The notes: generated by a model from the sequence alone, not told the origin. A stretch of 64,000 nucleotides of DNA from Boswellia sacra (GCA_013180625.2 SNVD02007596.1:226676-290675), one strand, 5' to 3'. Shown: positions 42,855-55,249, counted from the first letter of the stretch. Made by a program: numbers and translations.

Positions 42855-44236
42855 TGTAGACATTGGGTTTTTTAGGCTCGATGATGAAGTGAAGATGAAT
42901 GTTAAGCAATAGAAATGATCGGAATGCCCCTCGGAGCAAATAGAAGAAAGATGAGAATAAATTGACCAAGAGTCTCAAAAACTGACACATGACTTAAAAA
43001 AAATCATAGAAATTAATACAAGAGGAATCTGATGACAAGTCATATACCGTTGCAAATCTACGGATGTCTAGTTTTCATAAAATTTTATCGATCCCAAATC
43101 ATAGTTGAATTCAAAGAGTTACGGGTGGTCGAACGGCTGAAGGTTAGAGGGAATTACACTGAAAAAATACAAAATTAAAGGGGTTGGTGGGCCATAATCG
43201 ATCAACAATAGTGAAACAGCCAGCCGACTGTCACACTATCGATCAATGGTTTACTAATAGTCAGCCAACTGTTCGAGTAACGGCCTGTGGTTTTCTAACA
43301 ATCGGCCGATAGTTGTCCTTTTACATTTGAAAAATTTTGTTTAGAACCTTCCTTTTTTAGATTTTGCTTCCTTTTTCAATTCCAGCCCTCAACTATATAA
43401 ACCCTGCTCCTCCTTTCTTTCCAACACACATAAAAAATCATCTCTTCTCCCTCTTGAAGACACACTTGAGAATTCAATGAGTCTTTTCTAGTTTAATATT
43501 TTATAGGCATTCTATTGCTCTAAACCCAGAAAGGGTACATCTTGAGAGTAATTTTCTTTTCTCCCTTTATGTTTTTCTTCTTTATTACTCTTACTCAGAA
43601 TTAAGCATGTTTAGGTTTATTGATGCTTAAAATAAAGCATGTTTAGGATTTATTTTGACACTTAGAAGCATGCTGAAGGATTTTATAAGTTGTTTAATTC
43701 TTATTTGTTTTGCACGGTGGAAATGCATGTCGAGGTAAGTCATTTTTCCTTCTTTTATTATAAACATTTGTAGGAGTCAAGATAATCATGCTTAGTACAT
43801 GTTTAGAATCATGCTTAAGAGCATATGATTAGAATCATACTAGGGAGACTTATTATTGTTTTGAAGCATGCTAGGAGCATATGATTAGAATCATGCTAGG
43901 AAGACTTATGATTGTTTTGAAGCATGCTAAGAAATAGCATAGAATAGGCAAGAATTGCTTGGATTGATTGAAACTGCCATGATTATCTTGATTGATCAAT
44001 TGAGTTGGGTTGGCATAGCTATGTTTTGTTATGATTGATTGACTTAGGCTAGAAATGCCACGCTAGGCTAAGAGTTTCCATATTTAGTACTATTTTAAAT
44101 CGATTGAATTATGCTAGAATAGCAATAGGTAGAACTACAATTATAAGAAATATTAAGTCTATGTAGAAGTGCCATGATTCAAGATTATGGCTTTGTATTA
44201 GAATTTTTAATTTATTGATGTAAATGAGTGTATGCG
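42855..44236 (+). repeat. Tat LTR (plus orientation), 3' truncated
   Basis: Starts TGTAGACATTGG and has a TATATAAAC box at about 43393, then the AGCATG-rich middle. About 500 bases of the 3' end are missing. It joins the integrase of Tat C directly at its left and the inverted LTR at 44237 on its right. A 56-bp direct duplication starts at 43821 and 43877. Confidence 0.8.
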
Positions 44237-46175
44237 TGAACAGGGCTTTCATCCTATCAAAGCGTTAACGACCATGACACTGTGTCAAAGCCTATTTCAA
44301 GACTTAAGAGAACACAAATGAGCCATAGGCACGTCTGGAGAAAGGAGTTGCTACCTAATTATTCAATTGGAAATGAATGGGGGCAATCCGATCCCTCGTT
44401 TCAGGACCTAAACTACCCTTAGTCTTTCGACCTGCCCAGATATAAATCCAACCTCCACTTGGGATATACCAAATAGGAATAACTCATATTGTTACTTAGT
44501 TCGCTTAAATGGTTCATTTTTTGAACACATTCCCACTTTTATCTTTATTAAACTTGTTGGGTGATTGTTCAATCAAAACAGTTGTATATTCGCACAAAGA
44601 AAGAGGGAGGAGAATAGATTACATTTTCATCATACATGGGGGAAGGGGAGAGGATTACAACATTGCTATTCAACAATAATATAGTGTTTCATACATTCAC
44701 ATACATTTGAAACTCAATAGATGATGGATTCCTCACCATCATATGTGAGTCTATTCAACGTCTATTCAAGCTTCTTACGTATCCATAGCTAAGGCATACA
44801 TTCTTAGTAATGGTCCCTCACCATCAATGTGGGTTCACCATCACTTCATGGCGTCAAACAATTACACTTATAATATAAAAACATTCGTACATTCATAAAT
44901 TATAAATCAAACAAAACCATAACGTAGTGTAATGGCATTCTAGCCTAGATTTGATAAATTCTATCATGGTATTTAACCTATTGTTATTCTAGCATAATTC
45001 ACATCAATTTATTAAGAATCATGGCATTTCTAACCTAATCATGATTATCATGATATATTCTAGCTTAATCATGACATTTATAGCCTAATTTAAACAATTG
45101 AAATCAATCATAGCTATTCTAGCTTAAACAAGACATTCAAGGGAAAAATGGTAATTCAACCTATTTTATGTTATTTCCTAGCATACATGAAAGCAAATAT
45201 AAGTTCTTATTAGCATGATTCCAATCATGTGCTCCAAAGTATGATTCTAAGCATGTGCTCCTAAGTATGATTTTAAGCATGTGCTTCTAAGCATATTTCT
45301 AAGCATTCGCAAAGAAATTAAGCTCCTAAACATGATTCCAAAAAAGTAAAGTTGGCAAACTTCCCTCGACATGCTTATCCATCTTGCAAAACAAATTGGG
45401 TTAGAACAATTCGTAATAACCATAATCATGCCTCTAAGCATACAAATAATATCTTAAACATGCTTTTTCTAAGCAAGAAAATTAAAAGAGAATCAGAGGG
45501 AGGAGAGAATTATGCTCTCAAGACGTACCCTTTCCGAGTTTAGAGTAATAGAACGCTTAAGAAAATATATTGAAAAATACTCCTCAAATTCTTAAGTGTG
45601 TCTGCAAGAGGAAGGAAGAAATGATTGTATTTGATAATCGACATCAATTACAAAGTGAAGGGAGTAGGGTTTATATAGGAGAGGGGTGCAAACGAAAAAG
45701 GAAAATTTCAAAGCAAATTTCTAGAAATAAATTGACATGGGTCAGGCGGCCATCTTCAGAAAGCCAGGTGGCCATCTGATGGATGCCTAGCCATTGGCCC
45801 ATAGCTGGGAGGCTGTCTGATGGCCGATCAGCCAATTTTTTTTTAGCCCCTTCTTTTTTTAGCATCCTTCCATGTAGTCCCTTTAAACCTTTGCTCATTC
45901 GATCGCACATAACTTTTAGAATTCAACTCCGATTTGTGATTTGTAAATTTCTATGAAAACTAGACATTCGTAGCTTTGCAGCAATATATGACTCCTCACT
46001 AGATTCATTCTAGATTAATTTCTGTGATTTTTGAAAGTCATGTGATAGTTTTTCAGACTCTTCACTAATTTCTTTTCACCCTTCTCTTCTTGACTCTCAA
46101 AGGCAATCTGGTCATTTTCTTTGCTCCACATTCATCTTTCACTTCATTCTTGAGCTAAAAAATCTAGTGTTTATA
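44237..46175 (-). repeat. Tat LTR (minus orientation), full length (1939 bp)
   Basis: The plus-strand start TGAACAGGGC and end GTGTTTATA match the ends of the other Tat LTRs in the same orientation as 18784 and 36642. It lies head-on against the plus-oriented LTR at 42855, forming an imperfect palindrome. A 26-bp tandem repeat (ATGATTCTAAGCATGTGCTC) runs 45222-45305. No matching internal region adjoins either end. Confidence 0.8.
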
Positions 46176-46336
46176 GCTTACCCTTACTTTGGAGAGGTTT
46201 GTGAGACAAAAAAGTCGACGAAGTATTCTTACTTCGCCTTTCTTTCATTCTTCTCATCATCTTCGACTTCGTCCTCCTTCTTTCAAGCATTCTTACCACT
46301 TCCCTCTAGTCATGCAAAGTGTGCGTCCATTTAAGG

Positions 46337-46540
46337 ACTGATGTGCCCACTTACTGACGAACGATCCTATATAAGGCGAATGTGCCCATTCAAGGGCTAA
46401 GGTGCCTATTAAAGGCCGAACTTGCCTATCTAAGGCGAGTGTGCCAATTCAAGAGCTAACATGCCTATCTAAGGCGAGTATGCCCATTCAAGGACGGATA
46501 TGCCCATCTGAGGGTAGAGGTGCCCATTCAAGGGTTAGAA
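46337..46540. repeat. ~20-bp tandem repeat (TGCCCATTCAAGGGCTAA type)
   Basis: About ten diverged copies alternating TGCCCATTCAAGGGCTA and TGCCTATCTAAGGCGAG. No coding signal. Confidence 0.75.
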
Positions 46541-46559
46541 AGCATTGTTATAATGCTAT

Positions 46560-46880
46560 GATAAAACACTCTGCAGTGCACCTACTTCTTAAGGTTTTTA
46601 ACACTCTTCAGTACACCTACTTCTTAGGGTTTAGTAGCATTCTTCAGTGCGCCTATTCTAGGGGCTTCAAACACTGTTAAGTGTAACTACTTCTTAGGAT
46701 TTTCAACACTATTCAATACACCTCTTTTCAGGGCTTTTGCCTATATTAAGGGCTTCAAACACTCTTAAGTGCACTTACTTCTTAGGATTTTCAACACTCT
46801 TCAATACGCCTTTTCTAGGAGCTTACACCTATTCTAAGGGCTTAAAACACTCTTAAGTGCACCTATTTCTAAGAGTTTCC
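46560..46880. repeat. ~45-bp tandem repeat (CACTCTTAAGTGCACCTACTT type)
   Basis: Seven or so irregular copies of AACACTCTTCAGTACACCTA followed by CTTCTTAGGGTTTTC. They are diverged in length and sequence. Confidence 0.75.
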
Positions 46881-47524
46881 TTCTAATGCATGCCCATCAA
46901 GAAAAACTTCTATCATGCCCTGCTTTGTTTTTTCATTCTTCGTGCCTTCAGCTGAGCATTCTTTATTCATCTTTGATCTCTTCAGATTTTGTATTCATTG
47001 GGTCTCGTGCCCCTCTTCTAAGTATTCTTCATGCTTTTGTGACCTTCTTCAGTCTTGGAATTTGTTGGGTTTCATGCCCTCCTTCTAAGTTTCCTTAATC
47101 TGCTTCAAATTTTGTACTCAATTGGTTTCACGCCCAAGTTTCTATTCTTGATTCCTTTCAATCAATTGGGGAAAGTCTCTTGATCACGTTCGAACATTCT
47201 TCATTCTTAACTTCTCTAACGCTCGGCATTCTTTATTGGGGAGTTTCGAACTCTCGGACTTGTTAAAGATCCTTCCATTTGTTTTTGCAACTTCCTACAA
47301 AGTTAAAAAAAAGTCTTGTAACAATTAATTCAAAATTTTACTTTGTTTGGTAGGTTCCTCAACAAATAGCCTTATGTTATCTGGAGAAATTATTCCATGT
47401 GATTCCAGTCGAAGATTCCATCGATTAAGGTTGCTCTTCTTTTCTTATAAGTTGTTAAACTGCTGTCATGATCAAGTACTTGTCACCAACTCCATCGGAA
47501 GTGTATTAAGGTTGATGAGGAATT

Positions 47525-47740
47525 CCCCTCTTTTTCTCTTTTTTTTCTATTTTTCTCTCTCTCTCTCTCCCTTCTCTCTCTTATATTCTCCTTTTCTTTC
47601 TCTTTCTTCTCTTTTCTCTTTCTTTCTCTCTTTTCCTTTTTCCTTTTCTCTCTCTTCTCTTTTCTTCATTTTCTTTCTTTCCCTCTCTTCTTTTTTGTTT
47701 CTTTCTTTCTTTTCCTTTTCTCTCTTTCTTGCTTGGCCCC
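47525..47740. repeat. Polypyrimidine tract (CT-rich low complexity)
   Basis: About 215 bases almost free of A and G on the plus strand, upstream of the plant mobile domain gene. The apparent open frames through it are artefacts of composition. Confidence 0.9.
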
Positions 47741-47966
47741 TTATTTGAGAGATGGCCGACCGACTGTTTGATAGCCACTTTGCTATCTGACTATCACCTG
47801 ATGGTTGGTTAACAACCGCCCGGCTGTTTGACCGTCGATCGACAATTGAGGGCTTCTAAAAAGCCCTTTCTTTCATTTTCGTCTTCATTCGTGCATAACT
47901 TCTTCATTTTTCATCCGACTTGCTTCTGATTTTTTCCTACGTATTTGTCTCAACTTCTTCTTTCTA

Positions 47967-50098
47967 ATGGCAGGTCATCTAGTCCACCTTGGCGAGTTCG
48001 ATCCGGCTTGAAAATTGACATTGACGGGTCTTCCAAAAGATCAGGAGGTGCAAATTGTCTACGACATGGCTTCTCATATAGTTAACTTGGTAATCAGTCT
48101 CTTCATATCTTGCCTTTTCTTGTTTTTTTCGAATGTATTTAGGCTTGCATTCATGTAGAGAATTCAGTTTCTTGCTTTAGGACTATCATGAGAATAGGAT
48201 GTGTGGGGCATTTGCTAGAGCCCATAATTGGTTCTTAGAGATAGAGAATGATGTAGTGAGGAGAAGGATTATTGATATCGGCTTTTATGAGTTCATCACT
48301 TGTCTCCTGCATGCTCAGCGGTACACTAATCGTCGGGCATTAGCCGATTTGTGCAAGAGGTCGATGGATACAACCCACACCTTCCATCTTCTGTTCAGTG
48401 AGATGACTATCATGCCTTTGGATATGGCTGCCTTGATCGGTCTTCCATGCGATGGCAATCCGATTTCTATTAATGCCTGTATTACGGACTCAACAGATCA
48501 GCATAGATTGATCCAAGCTCTTCTTGGATGTGAGGTGAAAGTCAAGAGCAATGTTTCCATTCGATATGCTCCCTTACAGGAACATTGGAAACAAAGGTCC
48601 AATCTGACTCCTGTTAAGATAGACCAGTATGCTCGCAACTTTATAGTTTATCTACTGGGTATGATGCCCTTCTCCAATGGATCAAATACCACTACTTTGA
48701 CTTTACTTCCTACCCTCCAAGATCTTGATCGAGTGAAATATTTTGATTGGGGTCACGTTGCTCCCAGTCAGTTGTATTTTGGCTTAGATCAGGCTTGTCA
48801 AGGCATTCTCAGGATTCCTAGATTTGCTACACTTATTGAGGTAACTTCTTTCTTTTTCACACATTCGATATTTTATCTTAACGACTCTTATTTCTAATTC
48901 TGTATTATCCATGACAGATGTGAGCATATGATTTGGGAGTTCTACCATTTCTTCTTTCTAATAGTGAGGATGCTTTTTTCCCTCAGATGAAGAGGTGGGT
49001 TGCATATCGTGCTGAGCTCGAGAGATCTCACGAGTTAGACTTCTTTCCTGATTACATTCATATGTTGACTTGGGACAGGGTAACAAAGAATTTATAGTCA
49101 ATATTTCATTTATGCCACATTATTTCGTAGATTCATTCTGAGTGGAGAGGTCTCGAGGAGCACTGGTTTGAAGCTATGAGAATTGCTACCCCTTTCAACT
49201 TATACCGTATCCTCCTTCCTTATGTAAACAATATGATATGGTATTTGGGTGAACGCGTGTGGGATTGGTTCGAGGGCCTAACACGCCGTTTGGTTCCTCC
49301 TCCATCACCAATTATGATGATTAATTCAGTCAACTTGGCTGTGGAGCCAAAGGTATCGGCTTACACGATCGGGTTTCACTTGAGTACCATCGAGTTCCCG
49401 TTGATGATGACTTTTTATATCGATTGGGCTCGAGCCACCTTGTTGTATACTAGGCCCGATTGATCTATTGCCAACACTCCTCATTCTTCGATGGTGTCTA
49501 GTAGCTTGTGTAGTTCTCTCGTTCATCATGGGAGGAGATCGAGAGCCTCCTCTTCAGGTATAGGTATTTCAGTAGCAGCTCAACAACCACGTCCTCTAGC
49601 TTCTTCAACTGCCCTGACTGCTCCAATCGGTCATGTGATTGGTGATCTTTAGGCTTACCTTAGTAATGTCGTCACACGTGGGACGATAACGGGTTGATCC
49701 ATAGCCACGTGATCACCAAGGATCTCAACATGCTCATCCCTTTTGTTCCACAGGACACCACCTTGGTAAGTTTCCTTATTGTTCATTTCTCAAATTCTCT
49801 TTCATTTATCACTAATAGGAATGTAATGTAGGTGCCACGATCTTCCATGGAGCGAGTTTTTCGCATACAGGCTGCTTCACATGTGTATGTCTTATAGATG
49901 TCTCACTAACATCAATAAGGTGTCTTTCTATAATCCATGTGTGTATGATTTTTATCTTAATAGTTCTTCTAATTATATGATTTTTTGCTTGGTCAGACGA
50001 ATCGTCAAAAAGTCATTCGTCTGCAGCATGAGGTAGATTACCTTCAGGCTCAGGTCACTCCTTTCTGCTTCGATATGCATAATGATGGCGATGAGTGA
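47967..50098 (+). pseudogene. Plant mobile domain (PMD, MAIN/MAIL-type) gene relic with introns
   Basis: Exon 1 (47967-48089) reads MAGHLVHLGEFDP and ASHIVNL with one stop. Exon 2 (48181-48840), the largest, reads ARAHNWFLEIENDVVRRRII, DTTHTFHLLFSEMTIMPLDM and AALIGLPCDGNPI. Exon 3 (about 48918-49079) has TGA as its second codon. Exon 4 (49131-49463 and beyond) reads RVWDWFEGLTRRLVPPPSP. A Ser/Ala-rich tail follows, and a final coiled-coil-like piece ends at 50098. Introns have GT/AG borders. PMD proteins act in silencing of transposons and gene control in plants, and PMDs also ride in transposons. The domain core is well kept but stops mark it as a relic. Confidence 0.72.
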
Positions 50099-50770
50099 GG
50101 ACTGTCACCATTAGCTTTTATTAGGATTATTTGTGTATTTTTCTTCCATGTATGAACTTTCACAATGTATAATCAAATAAATTTCAAAGATTTAGTGAAA
50201 CTTCTTTATTTTTGATTCCATACATTTTGTGCATTGCATTGAATTTACATCCAATATCATTTGTTTCTATAACATTAGTTATTCAATTCTAAACAATAAT
50301 ACAAAATCTGGAACCCACACATTTAAAATTGCTCGTTGGTATGCATTTCGGAAGTCGAAGGATCGCATAAATGGGCTAATTAGCCTTAATAGCCTCTGGC
50401 CGACCATCATGCAACAACCGACCAACAGTCAGATGGCCGGTCGACGGTTCCCCAACAATTTTTCCCTATTCTGTCTCGGTTTGTACACTACTTAAGTGTT
50501 ATTCCTTCTAGCTACTTCTATGCACTTTTTTGTCATTTCTCGAGGTTTCTTTCTTCGTATTAACACCTCTTCGTGTCATTTAACATGCCCAAATCTTCCA
50601 ACCCCTTCTAAGGCCTTTGAGGGATGAGGACTGAAAACGACTCGAGCTTGTCGGTCTCTATCATTTGAAGTTCCTTCGTCACGTTAAGCTCCACATACCT
50701 TTTTTGAAGTCTGTGTAACCTTTTGGGATTCTCATGATTATGTCTTTCGCTTGAATAAGAGCTTTGCCTT
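50099..50770 (+). other. Non-coding stretch after the PMD gene
   Basis: No supportable gene. Near 50390-50450 it holds degenerate GGCCGACCATC/CAGTCAGATGGCCGG repeats like those in Tat LTR U3 regions and at 47750-47840 before the PMD gene. Confidence 0.45.
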
Positions 50771-51106
50771 TTGTATGAGGAATTCTTTGCCATACTCAAT
50801 CATCATTCATCCAGTTTTGAGAGCCCCGTTCTACCCACTATCCAGACACCATCAACATATGATCTCGCTCACTTCTTTGACTTCCTGATTTCCACCATGG
50901 GCATTCACACCAGGGGTGGTATAGTAACATTATCCTTCATCATGCCTCTGGTCGGGATGATAGATAGGGTTTCGTGTGCTTGGCTTCGCATTTTTCAGTT
51001 CTGTCTCCTTACGCAGTTTCTACCAATCTTGTTGGACGGCCTCAGAGATCCACATATTGTGACCATCATTCCTCATATGGGTCCCGATTTCATAGTAGTT
51101 CCTTAA
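50771..51106 (+). CDS. Unrecognised open reading frame
   Basis: 111 codons starting MYEEFFAILNHHSSSF, with hydrophobic stretches (FLISTMGIHTRGGIVTLSFI and FCLLTQFLPILLDGL). No family recognised. It has the same strand as the PMD gene and may be part of a second gene of the same element. The start is uncertain. Confidence 0.3.
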   Translation: MYEEFFAILNHHSSSFESPVLPTIQTPSTYDLAHFFDFLISTMGIHTRGGIVTLSFIMPLVGMIDRVSCAWLRIFQFCLLTQFLPILLDGLRDPHIVTIIPHMGPDFIVVP

Positions 51107-51221
51107 TTTTGGTCAAGACATTGATCAGACTAGATCGTGTCAAGATGGATCCGAGTAAGAGATTCAGTGGCAGTCTTCTATTTCTTCAGTTTTTTTTTTC
51201 AATCTAACTTTTGGTTGAGCC

Positions 51222-51380
51222 ACCCTTTTTGAGTTTTCAACTTAGCAGGCTCTTTTTTTTTCATGCCTTAATTTCTACCTAAACTTCTCTTTTCGGTTTT
51301 TCAGCTTAGCGGGCTTGCCTTAATTTTTTTGCCTGGGCCGCCCTTTTTGGGTTTTCGACTTAGTAGGCTTCTTTTCTTAT
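51222..51380. repeat. ~55-75-bp tandem repeat, three units
   Basis: Three copies of CTTTTTGGGTTTTCGACTTAG followed by (C/T)(A/G)GGCTT and T-rich spacers. Confidence 0.6.
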
Positions 51381-51695
51381 TTTTCCTTTGTTTCTTTTTT
51401 TTTTTTCTCATATTTGGTTAAAAGAGAGATTATCTATTCTTACACCATTTAAAGGAGACATTTTTCATTATAGCCCTCGGCTTCATACGAGGAGGAGACT
51501 TGAGAGACGTTCTTCTTGGATTGACTAGCTCCGAGTCATTCTTCATACTCAGATTCACTGACACTATCGTGGTGGAGGCTAGAGCATGTGACCATAGGGA
51601 CATATATTACATGCATGCATCTAGTAGGTTTTACCCAAAGTTCATTCTATTATCCTGCCAGGCTACATCGACAGTATAGTCAGAAGTAAAGGATT

Positions 51696-51950
51696 GTGGA
51701 TTCATCGACTGTTTTCAATCCTGGGAGACTATTTGCTCATTATCTAAAGTGTGTGAGATATTCTTTGACACATTACACCATTGACATTAACCTATTATAT
51801 GATCTTGATTTTGAGACCGACGATCAATACAAGGATTGGGTGACCTTTCAAGCTTCTATTCCTGATCCAGTTCTTCGAGCTAGACAGTGCCGTGAGCGAT
51901 ACGGTGAGCCTATTTATTGTCCATCAAAGAGGCAAATAGTTAGCCAGTAG
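51696..51950 (+). CDS. Unrecognised open reading frame, truncated by Tat D
   Basis: 84 codons with LLYDLDFETDDQYKDWVTFQ and ASIPDPVLRARQCRERYGEP. The composition looks protein-like, but no family is recognised. The last residues run into minus-strand Tat integrase sequence at about 51935, so the gene was cut by that junction. Confidence 0.35.
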   Translation: MDSSTVFNPGRLFAHYLKCVRYSLTHYTIDINLLYDLDFETDDQYKDWVTFQASIPDPVLRARQCRERYGEPIYCPSKRQIVSQ

Positions 51951-52816
51951 AATCCTTGCCTCATCATCTTCCTTGTATGCACTAGCCCATTCATGTGTGG
52001 CCCACATACACCACTACGGATTTCTTCCATAAGCCTCCTTGGTTCCTTCTCATCCACACACCTCGGTTGCATCCCTTTTGGCATTGTCTTGTACATCATT
52101 GTCTAATGACAAGTAAATTGTTGGCTTGCTTACGTAACATAGCCTTATCCTTCTCGTTGGCCTCCTTAGGCAAACTTCTCTTTTCTAGATATTTCTTTAA
52201 GTCGTAAAACCATGGTTTCTCCACTTCGATCTCTGTTACATAAGGCTCTATGTAACAAGGACCCCATGCTTATGATATCACTATTGGCTTGTGTGCTTAC
52301 CCATATTGATGCCAAAGAAGCCAATGCATTAGCCATTTGATTCTCACTTCTATGAAGATGGGTGAAGGTGCACTGCTTGAACCTCCCAATCAACCTTTTG
52401 ACATGTTCAAGGTAGGGCTTTAGCTTCCTTTCTCGTAAATCCCAATCATCATTGGCTTGAGAGATGACTAGCTTAGAATCTCCCAGCACCTCTATTTCGT
52501 AAATACCCATGGCAATCACAATTTCTAAACTAAAGGTATAGGCTTCATACTCGGCCATATCGTTGGTGACTCTAAACTCCAACTTTTAGGTGGATGGGAT
52601 GACTTCTTCAATTGGTGACACTAGAATAACTCCTATACTAGCACCATTACGATTGACAACTCTATCAAAGAACATTCTCCATCCCACTACCGAGATTACC
52701 CCCAAATGTTCATCTAGGAATTCTAACTCCCATGGTTCAATGTCATCAACTGGGTTCTTGGCCAAGAATTCTACCACTATTCTTCCTTTCACCATCTTCT
52801 TAGTAATGTATTCAAT
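51936..52816 (-). pseudogene. Tat D RNase H and integrase start
   Basis: RNase H pieces are NPVDDIEPWELEFLDEHLGV at 52780-52720 and EFRVTNDMAEYEAYTFSLEI at about 52580, then LEVLGDSKLVISQAND-like sequence at 52480. This second RNase H is the extra, archaeal-type domain that characterises Tat elements. The connection and integrase zinc-finger start follow (KGMQPRCVDEKEPRRLMEEI, 52080). The rest of integrase is missing. Confidence 0.82.
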
Positions 52817-52844
52817 CACTATAAGAAAAATGCTCATATTTGGC

Positions 52845-53475
52845 GGTCTTTGACCTTCAAATAAATATATATTTGGCTGTCAACAAAGCGACACCAATGG
52901 CATCGTCAAATATAGTCTATTTGGCAATTGGTCAAAACTCCAAATATATTAATAACCATATTTGTCACATAAAAGCGCCAAGTATAATAACATGAAAACT
53001 ATAGAAAAATGCCATATTTGTGAGTTTTTATTATCAAATTTGGTATGTTGTAACGTTTACATTTTTGAATTTCAACATATTTATCGCTTTTTGCCCGATA
53101 AATATGGTTTTGTAATGGTAAATTTTTTTGAATTTTGTCATATTTGGCGCTTTTTGACCGATAAATATGATTTTATAACGGTTAAAATTTTTTAAATGTT
53201 GTCATATTTGACGCTTTTTACCCGATAAATATGGTGTTGAAACGGTTAAATTTTTTAAATTTTTTATATATTTGGGGCTTTCTGAGCAATAACTATGGTT
53301 AACTTTTTTGAATTTTGTCATATTTGACGCTTTTTGAACGATAAATATGGTTTTGTGGTTAACTTTTTTTAAATTTTGTCATATTTAGCTTTTTTTGAAC
53401 GATAAATATGAATTTGTAACAATTAACTTTTTTGAATTTTATCATATTTGGCGCTTTTTGAATGATAAATTTGGT
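52845..53475. repeat. CACTA element 2 left subterminal repeats
   Basis: About nine units of roughly 60-66 bases built on TCATATTTGGCGCTTTTTGA and CGATAAATATGGTTTTG. The core ATATTTG(G/A)CG resembles that of CACTA element 1 but the unit differs. Confidence 0.85.
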
Positions 53476-53917
53476 TTTGTAAAAATGGAAGCAAAAATTT
53501 ATGAAATCCTGCACTGCTATGCAGCTTCCTTTGATAGAGGAAAAACAACCATCTTGATATTCAGTGAGTAAGCTACTGATATGAGTGACAAATATCAAAT
53601 CAAAGTCAAGTCACTAGCCTCCCCAAATCTATGGAGTGAAATATAATTAACCATAAGGATCAAACTAAGTTCCTTTTATACTTTGATGATGTTTTATAAG
53701 TACAATGCAATCATAGTGAACTGTTATAAAACAACAACCTCACAAAGAGCATCTGAAATCTAAAATATTAATAAATTACCTGGAAAATCCATTATTAATA
53801 ATCCATACTCCATTGGCACACAAACGTTTTTCATCCTTTCTGATACTTAAGCAACACAAAGACAAATTTCAATTACATTGCTACTTAAACAGAGCCTAAG
53901 ACAGAAAGAAAAACTCA

Positions 53918-54370
53918 CAACAAAGCAGTGGTAGCATTTGTTAGTGACATTCGCTCCAACAGCCTCGAAAGTTACAAAAAGGAGAGAGAAAAACCCATAT
54001 CCTATTCCTTCTAAAAGACTTCCAACAATTCCAATAATTGGCCAAAAAATCAGAGGCACTAGCAATGCTATAAGCACCATAATCTTCAGAACTGGTCCTA
54101 GCCTTTTGTTCTGAAATTATAATCACATAAAGAAAATGAGAGCATAAGTAAAGATGTTACTGATAAATAAGAGGCACCTGAAATTGAATTAAACAGCTAT
54201 GTAATGATTTTGAAGGATCTAGACATACCTCAATATACAGTAGTAAGTCCACAGAAAATGTGCAGGCCAAAGGCCAATTATTACAGTTGAATTTGCTGAC
54301 ACAATGATTCCCCAACAACGAGACAAATGATTGCCGCTGTGAAACAACATAATATGAGAAGACCGCTACG
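53918..54370 (-). pseudogene. Captured fragment of a plant transmembrane protein family of unknown function
   Basis: Two minus-strand exon pieces: one near 54360-54230 (YYVVSQRQSFVSLLGNH, then NSTVIIGLWPAHFLWTYYC in a shifted frame) and one at about 54115-53918 (LVPLIFWPIIGIVGSLLEGI, YGFFSLLFVTFEAVGANVTN, KCYHCF). The pattern of glycine-rich membrane segments followed by a TFEAVGxxxTxKxxHCF stretch matches a conserved, unnamed plant membrane protein family. Assignment is by recall. Confidence 0.5.
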
Positions 54371-54689
54371 GTTTTCAATTGACCGACAAAATTGTGAACG
54401 TACACATAAGAAATGTCTACATACAAAAGAAACATGAACTAATTCATATGCACATGAGCACATGCGCATGTAGTACCAACAACAAGCACGCTTTCACATT
54501 CAAAATGACGGTACTTATTCATCATAGCACTCATGTCTTATGTCCATGTATCATATTATCATATATGTACATGTACATGGGATGGCTTCTTAAGTGCAAA
54601 TCAGCTTTGAATCGACAAAAGTTAAGTTAGAATTCCAAATTTCCACCAGAGAACACAATTCAATAAGAGATCTCTTACTCTTTTGGTTC

Positions 54690-54870
54690 AAATATGAGCT
54701 CCTTCAAAACATCATATGCAGCAGCAGCAGCAACCCCAAGCCCAGCAAGAATTATAACGCTATATGAGGCCCCTTCTGCAAAAGTCATCAGCTTCTCTGG
54801 GATATTGTATGTAGGAGCATCAAAGGGATCCTCAACAGTTGATAGGTCTTTTTTGGGCTATAGGGCGGTG
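54690..54870 (-). pseudogene. TIM21: Captured TIM21 exon (mitochondrial import)
   Basis: The minus strand encodes [40 protein letters not shown] and [11 protein letters not shown]. This is the membrane-anchor region of plant Tim21, a TIM23-complex subunit. Only this exon is present; the intermembrane-space domain is absent. Confidence 0.7.
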
Positions 54871-55249
54871 CAATGTAAGACAAGAAAATTAAAAATACCC
54901 AATGTACCTTAAATTCAAACCAACAAAATATGATGGAATAATTGGATGGCTAGCAGTACAACGCTATTTGTCTGCAAAGGTTTGATTGTTGATTATTTAC
55001 ACGAAAATGACATGAACTTTGTTTGATAACAAAATATTTATGTTATAAGATAAGTTTCAAAAACTTTAATCTATAATAGACCTCAGATGGCATTTCTCAT
55101 TGTTGCTTTGAAGCTTTTGATGCAAAGGATCTGGCCAAACAAAGATTTATGGTGCTTGCTATATGGTTCTCCATTACTTTAAAATATGGACCTAAACAAA
55201 AATATAAAAATAGTTCAGACTGGCATGTAAATAAATGTGAGGGAATTGC

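Noticed and set aside
47347..47748. 133-codon plus-strand frame rich in Ser, Phe and Leu, and its Lys/Glu/Arg-rich minus-strand mirror
   Set aside because: Both arise from the CT-rich low-complexity tract; no domain and extreme composition.
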